Shown in pieces: positions 6,791 through 10,350 of a stretch of DNA of 10,350 nucleotides. Position 1 is the stretch's first letter. Every line of letters starts with the position of its first letter. A program made the position numbers and the translations under genes. The stretch spans positions 1 to 10,350 of the forward strand of contig JABABO010000409.1 in assembly GCA_014238195.1 (NCBI GenBank). The letters run 5' to 3'. The notes under the pieces are model-generated. The model was not told where the DNA came from, made no database searches, and saw only the letters and a list, made by a program, of their open reading frames with translations. This DNA comes from Kordiimonadaceae bacterium (lineage in GTDB: Bacteria; Pseudomonadota; Alphaproteobacteria; Sphingomonadales; Kordiimonadaceae).

Positions 6791-7177
6791 ATGCTAACAA
6801 AGTTGAAACAAAGTCTCAGCCATGTGATAAAATTGACGCTTTTTGTTGCCTTTATATCAGTGCCTTTTTCAACACACGCGCTAGCAGACGACGTTAAAAA
6901 TTGGCGCAAAGCTGTGATCAAGAAAATTATTAAAAAGCATGTTTACCCGCGTTCAGCTATCCAGCGTGAAATTGAAGGGGCCGCAAAAGTGCGCCTGACA
7001 ATTGACCGTACTGGCGAAATAACCAATTATGAAGTCGTGCAAGCATCGGGGGAGAGCGTCCTTGACAAAGCTATCCCAAAAATGATGGACCGCTTAAACC
7101 CATTACCCGCACCACCAGATTCGCTAAGCGATGCCCGTTTATCCTTTGTCATTCCCATTAGTTGGCGCTTACAATAA
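6791..7177 (+). CDS. Small exported TonB C-terminal domain protein
   Basis: A 128-residue protein starting at ATG 6791. Residues 1-32 form a signal peptide with basic N-terminus and hydrophobic core (about 13-27), with probable cleavage near THALA (28-32). The rest is a single TonB_C-type domain: YPRSAIQREIEGAAKVRLTI (52-71), then DRTGEITNYEVVQASGESVL (72-91), ending with the strand ARLSFVIPISW (115-125). Full TonB proteins carry a retained membrane anchor and a long proline-rich spanning region before this domain; both are missing. The protein is therefore unlikely to be a classical energy transducer for outer-membrane transport. A periplasmic binding or scaffolding role is possible but not shown. 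No ExbB, ExbD or receptor gene is nearby. The stop is one base before repeat copy 2. Confidence 0.82.
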   Translation: MLTKLKQSLSHVIKLTLFVAFISVPFSTHALADDVKNWRKAVIKKIIKKHVYPRSAIQREIEGAAKVRLTIDRTGEITNYEVVQASGESVLDKAIPKMMDRLNPLPAPPDSLSDARLSFVIPISWRLQ

Positions 7178-7178
7178 C

Positions 7179-7295
7179 TATAGCCAAATGCAGTGAATAT
7201 TGTTCTCCTCATTTGGCTATAAGTATTTGTGTCGGTTCGACTTATCCCCAAAGTCTCAGGGAATAATAAGATCATTATTCATTGGTCTCGCTATA
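7179..7295 (+). repeat. Dispersed two-part hairpin element, copy 2
   Basis: The head hairpin spans 7179-7221 with perfect 12-nt outer arms TATAGCCAAATG and CATTTGGCTATA; the inner stem is weak in this copy. Then come GTGTCGGTTCGACTTATC, an AT palindrome remnant and GGTCTCGCTATA. About 15 bases at 7247-7261 (CCC...GGG) are absent from copy 3, making this copy about 11 bases longer. It fills the gap between the convergent tonB-like gene and fadD, beginning one base after the first stop and ending 17 bases from the second, so it is well placed as a two-way terminator. That role is inferred. Confidence 0.9.
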
Positions 7296-7312
7296 TTAAA
7301 TCGCAAGGCGCT

Positions 7313-8923
7313 CTAGCGTAATTCACGGCGCAAAATTTTACCTACAGGGGATTTTGGCAGCTCGCTCATAAAGACAATTTGTTTTGGCACTTTATATCCT
7401 GTTAAATTTTCGCGGGCATACGCAATGATGCTATCCGTATCCAAGTTAATATTGCTTTTTATCACAAACAATTTCACGGCCTCGCCAGTGCGGTCATCTG
7501 GTACGCCAATACAAGCGCATTCGGCAATGTCTGGATGGCTACTCATCACGTCTTCAATTTCATTGGGGTATACATTAAAGCCAGAAACAATCACCATATC
7601 TTTTAATCGATCTACAATGCGCACAAACCCATCCTCTTGCACCAAGGCAACATCACCTGTAGCAAACCAGCCATCTGGGTCAATCGATTCGGCTGTGGCT
7701 TCTGGCCGCTGCCAATAATCCCGCATGACATTAGGACCACGCACTAATAGCTCGCCCGATGAACCCGTGGGCTGTGTGTTACCTTCGCTGTCAACGATTT
7801 TCATTTGCAGGGCGCTCAGCGGTTTTCCAACCGCGCCAATTTGCTGCGCATCGGGGAAATTACAACATAAGTTCGCTGTCGTTTCTGACAAACCATATCC
7901 TTCCAAAATTTTTGATTTTGTGGTGTTTTCCCACTGGTGAGCCAAATCGGTCAAAAGGGCGGTTCCCCCTGAAATAACTCCAATAACGTGGCTAAAATCA
8001 ATAGTATGCAGATCAGGGTGAGATAATATGCCAGCATATATCGTGTTGACCCCAGCCATGCTGGTGAATTTATGAGCAGCCATTGTTTTAACCAAACCAT
8101 CCATGTCCCTTGGATCGGGAATAAGGACCGACATACCCCCTTTAATGACCACACCGATGACATTCACAGAAAACCCATAAACGTGATACATTGGCATCGG
8201 ACCAATGACAACTTCACGCACCCCAGCAGGTACTTCTAAAATTTCAATGCCCATTGCTGCCGCTGAAAACAGGTTGCCATGGGTTAAAGTAGCCCCTTTT
8301 GCAACACCTGTGGTCCCGCCAGTATATTGTAGCACAGCGACATCCTGCATGGTTTGTGACACAGGCTCAAACGCTTGTTCTGCCCCCAAAGCTAAGGCTT
8401 GCCAAAATGTATAATGGCCATCACCGCTTGCGTTAGCAGCTGTGCCCTTTGGGCCTTGCAACATATCCATCACTGTTGCTGTTACGACAGTTGAAATATC
8501 CGTTTGGTTAACAAGGGATTTTGCTTGCTCTGCCAGCATATCAATCACAACCAATGCTTTGGCACCAGAATCATTAAATTGATGCAACAATTCACGCACA
8601 GTATACATGGGATTGGTGTTCACAACAATCATGCCCGATTTTAAAATTCCCCAAACCACAATGGGATACTGAGTGATATTCGGCATTTGTACTGCGATGC
8701 GATCACCTTTAACAAGGTCTGTATGATGACTAAGAAACGACGCAAATTGATCACTATATTGATCAAGCTGGTCGAAGCTAATTTGGTGCCCAAGGCATTC
8801 GAAAGCAACCTTATCGCCATTGGCTGCGACTGTTTTTTTAAAATTATCAATCAGGCTTTTATAATTTTCACTATTGAGCGCATTTAAGCTTTCTTCTGCA
8901 TAGGATAAATTGGCGGAACTCAT
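7313..8923 (-). CDS. fadD: Long-chain fatty acid--CoA ligase (FadD-type AMP-forming)
   Basis: A 536-residue ANL-superfamily enzyme. It adenylates a fatty acid with ATP and transfers it to coenzyme A, activating it for beta-oxidation or lipid synthesis. Motifs in order: the ATP loop YTGGTTGVAKG (200-210), PMYHVYG (244-250), EGYGLSET (341-348), GWFATGD (418-424), the hinge region DRLKDMVIVSGFN (438-450), and the catalytic lysine in PVGKILRREL (529). YPNEIEDV and the GVPDDRTGE segment fit FadD-like ligases. ATG 8923 is chosen because AAGGAG (8930-8935) stands six bases upstream on the - strand. A longer frame back to 9025 would begin inside the repeat element and add a basic leader with no family resemblance. 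It converges on the TonB-like gene. Substrate chain length cannot be read from sequence alone. Confidence 0.92.
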   Translation of the reverse strand: MSSANLSYAEESLNALNSENYKSLIDNFKKTVAANGDKVAFECLGHQISFDQLDQYSDQFASFLSHHTDLVKGDRIAVQMPNITQYPIVVWGILKSGMIVVNTNPMYTVRELLHQFNDSGAKALVVIDMLAEQAKSLVNQTDISTVVTATVMDMLQGPKGTAANASGDGHYTFWQALALGAEQAFEPVSQTMQDVAVLQYTGGTTGVAKGATLTHGNLFSAAAMGIEILEVPAGVREVVIGPMPMYHVYGFSVNVIGVVIKGGMSVLIPDPRDMDGLVKTMAAHKFTSMAGVNTIYAGILSHPDLHTIDFSHVIGVISGGTALLTDLAHQWENTTKSKILEGYGLSETTANLCCNFPDAQQIGAVGKPLSALQMKIVDSEGNTQPTGSSGELLVRGPNVMRDYWQRPEATAESIDPDGWFATGDVALVQEDGFVRIVDRLKDMVIVSGFNVYPNEIEDVMSSHPDIAECACIGVPDDRTGEAVKLFVIKSNINLDTDSIIAYARENLTGYKVPKQIVFMSELPKSPVGKILRRELR

Positions 8924-8929
8924 GGTGTA

Positions 8930-8935
8930 CTCCTT
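8930..8935 (-). promoter_or_regulatory. Strong ribosome binding site of fadD
   Basis: AAGGAG on the - strand, six bases before the ATG at 8923, is the strongest Shine-Dalgarno match I noticed in the window and fixes the fadD start. Confidence 0.85.
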
Positions 8936-8972
8936 ACGGTCATAGTGTGTTACAAAAGCTTGGTCTGTTCTT

Positions 8973-8994
8973 TTGTTAACACTCCCCTTAACAA
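8973..8994 (-). promoter_or_regulatory. Perfect inverted repeat upstream of fadD, candidate operator
   Basis: TTGTTAA (8973-8979) and TTAACAA (8988-8994) form a perfect 7-base inverted repeat with an 8-base gap, 50 bases upstream of the fadD ATG and just outside repeat copy 3. The 22-bp size and position suit a dimeric regulator controlling fadD, such as a TetR- or GntR-type fatty acid regulator. The regulator type is inferred; no regulator gene adjoins it. No convincing sigma-70 promoter pair was found beside it. Confidence 0.4.
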
Positions 8995-8996
8995 TA

Positions 8997-9102
8997 TATA
9001 GCCAATTGCGGTGAATATTGATCACCTTATTTGGCTATAAGTCTTTGTGTCGGTTCGACTTATCAATAAATAATGAAATCATTATTCATTGGTCTCGCTA
9101 TA
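8997..9102 (+). repeat. Dispersed two-part hairpin element, copy 3
   Basis: This is the cleanest copy, 106 bp. The head hairpin spans 8997-9039 with outer arms beginning TATAGCCAA and ending TTGGCTATA, and an inner stem GGTGA (9010-9014) with TCACC (9022-9026). A spacer with GTCGGTTCGAC follows, then the AT palindrome TAATGAAATCATTA and GGTCTCGCTATA. The element begins and ends with a 6-base inverted match (TATAGC and GCTATA). It lies between the isomerase-like gene and fadD, which run in the same direction, so it may separate their transcripts. Confidence 0.92.
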
Positions 9103-9212
9103 TGTTCTGTTTTTTTGGCGTGTTTCTTCCCAAAACACACATCAAGTAAAGCATGGGTTATTGCGTTAGAACATGCAACAGAATTCAGACACAAGGGATA
9201 TTAAGCACACGA

Positions 9213-10163
9213 TCAGCGAGATAAGACCGCCTTGATATCTTTGATGGCTTGTGCTTCGTCCCCTGCTTTTGGCCAGCATTCAAGACCAATCGGGCCATCA
9301 TACCCCATCTGAGCAATCGTCTGAAAAAGATAGGGATAATTTAACTCGCCAGTCCCTGGTTGATGACGGCCAGGAACATCAGCCACCTGAATATAACCAA
9401 TTTGATCGCGCCCGTGCCGCATGCTTGCGGCTAAATTTCCTTCACTTAATTGCATGTGATACAGGTCCCAATTGATTTTGATGTGCGGGCTATTTATGGT
9501 GCGGCAAATATTCAAGGCTTCACCGCTGCCATTTAAGAAAAACCCTTTATGATCAACAGGATTAAAAGGTTCCAAAATGGCCATTTTATCCCCGCCTTCT
9601 AGGATGGGAACTACGCTTTCAAGGGCCCGTTGCAGATTTTCAAGCTTTTCAGATTGCTGCAGATCAGCACTCTCTTGATGACCAACAATAGTAAACATAG
9701 GTGCGTCAAGCAAATGTGCTGTCTCAATAGCCTGTTTTATGGCCTCTTTGAAAGCGACGTGGGTATCACGCCCCCCAAGACTGTCAACATCCCAGCCTGT
9801 AAATTGAATAATATTGATACCAAGGGACGCGCAATCTTGGGCAAGTTTATTCATGTCACGCGTCTCACTTGCTTGCGAAACATTCCAGAACTCTAAACAC
9901 TGAAACCCAGCCTCTGCCACTGCATGAACGCGCTCATTAAAAGGCCTGTCCGTGTACCAAGCTTCAATATTACATGCCAGTTTAGACCAAGGATAGCGCA
10001 TAGACATTCCTTCATGAACGCTGCCGGCGGCACTCGCTGTTTGGCTGAACGACGGCGATAAAGCAGCGCCTGCTGCTGCGATACCAGCCCCTTTCATCAA
10101 ATCTCGGCGATTGACGAGTTCACGTGCACGACCCTTATTTTGGTTTGTATTTTTTGACGACAT
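9213..10163 (-). CDS. Tat-exported hydroxypyruvate isomerase-like TIM-barrel protein
   Basis: A 316-residue protein of the AP-endonuclease-2-like xylose isomerase superfamily. The N-terminus carries a twin-arginine signal: NRRDLMKG (18-25, arginines 19-20), a hydrophobic alanine-rich core (26-35) and a probable cleavage site after TASAA (42-46). The barrel (about 60-316) has likely metal ligands E198 in LEPFNP, D233 in NWDLYHMQ, Q259 in YIQVAD and E295 in GLECWP, with spacing like that of hydroxypyruvate isomerase. DVPGRHQPGTGELNYPYLF (262-280) is also typical. Cytosolic Hyi interconverts hydroxypyruvate and tartronate semialdehyde; an exported relative may act on another sugar or keto acid. 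ATG 10163 is preferred because GGAAG lies four bases upstream. An in-frame GTG at 10196 would add eleven residues. It probably forms an operon with the membrane-protein gene entering from the window edge. Confidence 0.87.
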   Translation of the reverse strand: MSSKNTNQNKGRARELVNRRDLMKGAGIAAAGAALSPSFSQTASAAGSVHEGMSMRYPWSKLACNIEAWYTDRPFNERVHAVAEAGFQCLEFWNVSQASETRDMNKLAQDCASLGINIIQFTGWDVDSLGGRDTHVAFKEAIKQAIETAHLLDAPMFTIVGHQESADLQQSEKLENLQRALESVVPILEGGDKMAILEPFNPVDHKGFFLNGSGEALNICRTINSPHIKINWDLYHMQLSEGNLAASMRHGRDQIGYIQVADVPGRHQPGTGELNYPYLFQTIAQMGYDGPIGLECWPKAGDEAQAIKDIKAVLSR

Positions 10164-10216
10164 CGTACTTCCATATTTTATTGAACCCTCATTCACTCTA
10201 GCGTGAATTCCCTGCC

Positions 10217-10350
10217 TTAGCTATGATAATGCGCAAGTGCCTGTGGCATCAGAACTGATAAAAAGGCGCGCGCCCCCATATGGACCAAAAGCGCAATCAC
10301 AAGCCCCCCCCAAAGGGCGAACAAAACAGTGCCGTGATCAGTGCTAGGGA
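10217..10350 (-). CDS. C-terminal fragment of an unrecognised membrane protein
   Basis: The last 43 codons of a gene running in from the right edge, ending in TAA at 10217-10219. The fragment holds one likely membrane helix, TVLFALWGGLVIALLVHMGA (about residues 7-26 of the fragment), then RAFLSVLMPQALAHYHS. The stop is 53 bases before the isomerase-like ATG on the same strand, consistent with an operon. Reading frame depends on a run of eight C at 10304-10311, a spot prone to sequencing error. The family cannot be named from this fragment; a transporter subunit is one possibility given its neighbour, but nothing here proves it. Confidence 0.6.
   Translation of the reverse strand, partial: PSTDHGTVLFALWGGLVIALLVHMGARAFLSVLMPQALAHYHS

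Noticed and set aside
7425..7718. 97-codon open frame on the + strand within fadD
   Set aside because: It is a shadow of the conserved C-terminal domain of the acyl-CoA ligase on the other strand.
9049..9062. GTCGGTTCGAC resembles the T-arm of a tRNA (GGTTCGA)
   Set aside because: It forms only a 4-bp stem with a 3-base loop, and no acceptor stem, D-arm or anticodon arm surrounds it in any copy.
9119..9138. GTGTTT/AAACAC hairpin as terminator of the isomerase-like gene
   Set aside because: Short AT-rich stem, and the T-run lies on the wrong side for either direction of transcription.

Overview
The window looks like chromosomal DNA from a moderately AT-rich alphaproteobacterium. The evidence is gene content and order: an lptE-holA pair, then secB, fxsA, a TimA/Tim44-domain gene, an Smr-domain gene and an XRE regulator in the arrangement typical of that class, plus alphaproteobacterial-looking proteins. 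This is an inference from gene families and synteny recalled from memory; no database was searched, and I do not name a genus.

Layout: positions 1-233 are a repeat block, three tandem 56-bp units running into a two-part hairpin element. lptE (outer-membrane LPS assembly lipoprotein) and holA (DNA polymerase III delta) follow on the + strand with a 4-base overlap. On the - strand, secB and fxsA converge on holA. fxsA is divergent from a + strand run: Tim44-domain protein, Smr-domain protein, small XRE regulator (4-base overlap with Smr), then the YifB/ComM-type AAA+ ATPase and a small exported TonB-C-terminal-domain protein. Facing these on the - strand are a FadD-type long-chain acyl-CoA ligase and, upstream of it, a Tat-signal-bearing hydroxypyruvate-isomerase-like TIM-barrel protein. 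The C-terminus of an unrecognised membrane protein enters from the right edge just upstream of that gene.

Most genes are housekeeping: envelope assembly, protein export, replication, DNA handling and fatty-acid activation. The least ordinary feature is an interspersed repeat family. There are three full copies (about 126-233 on -, 7179-7295 on +, 8997-9102 on +), one decayed half-copy (about 6673-6716) and a tandem amplification of its tail (1-183). Each full copy has a 43-bp hairpin with conserved 12-nt outer arms, a GTCG-AAC-CGAC mini-palindrome and an AT-rich palindromic tail. All copies lie between genes, and two sit on or next to stop codons.

I found no CRISPR array, tRNA, rRNA, transposase, defence system or biosynthetic cluster.
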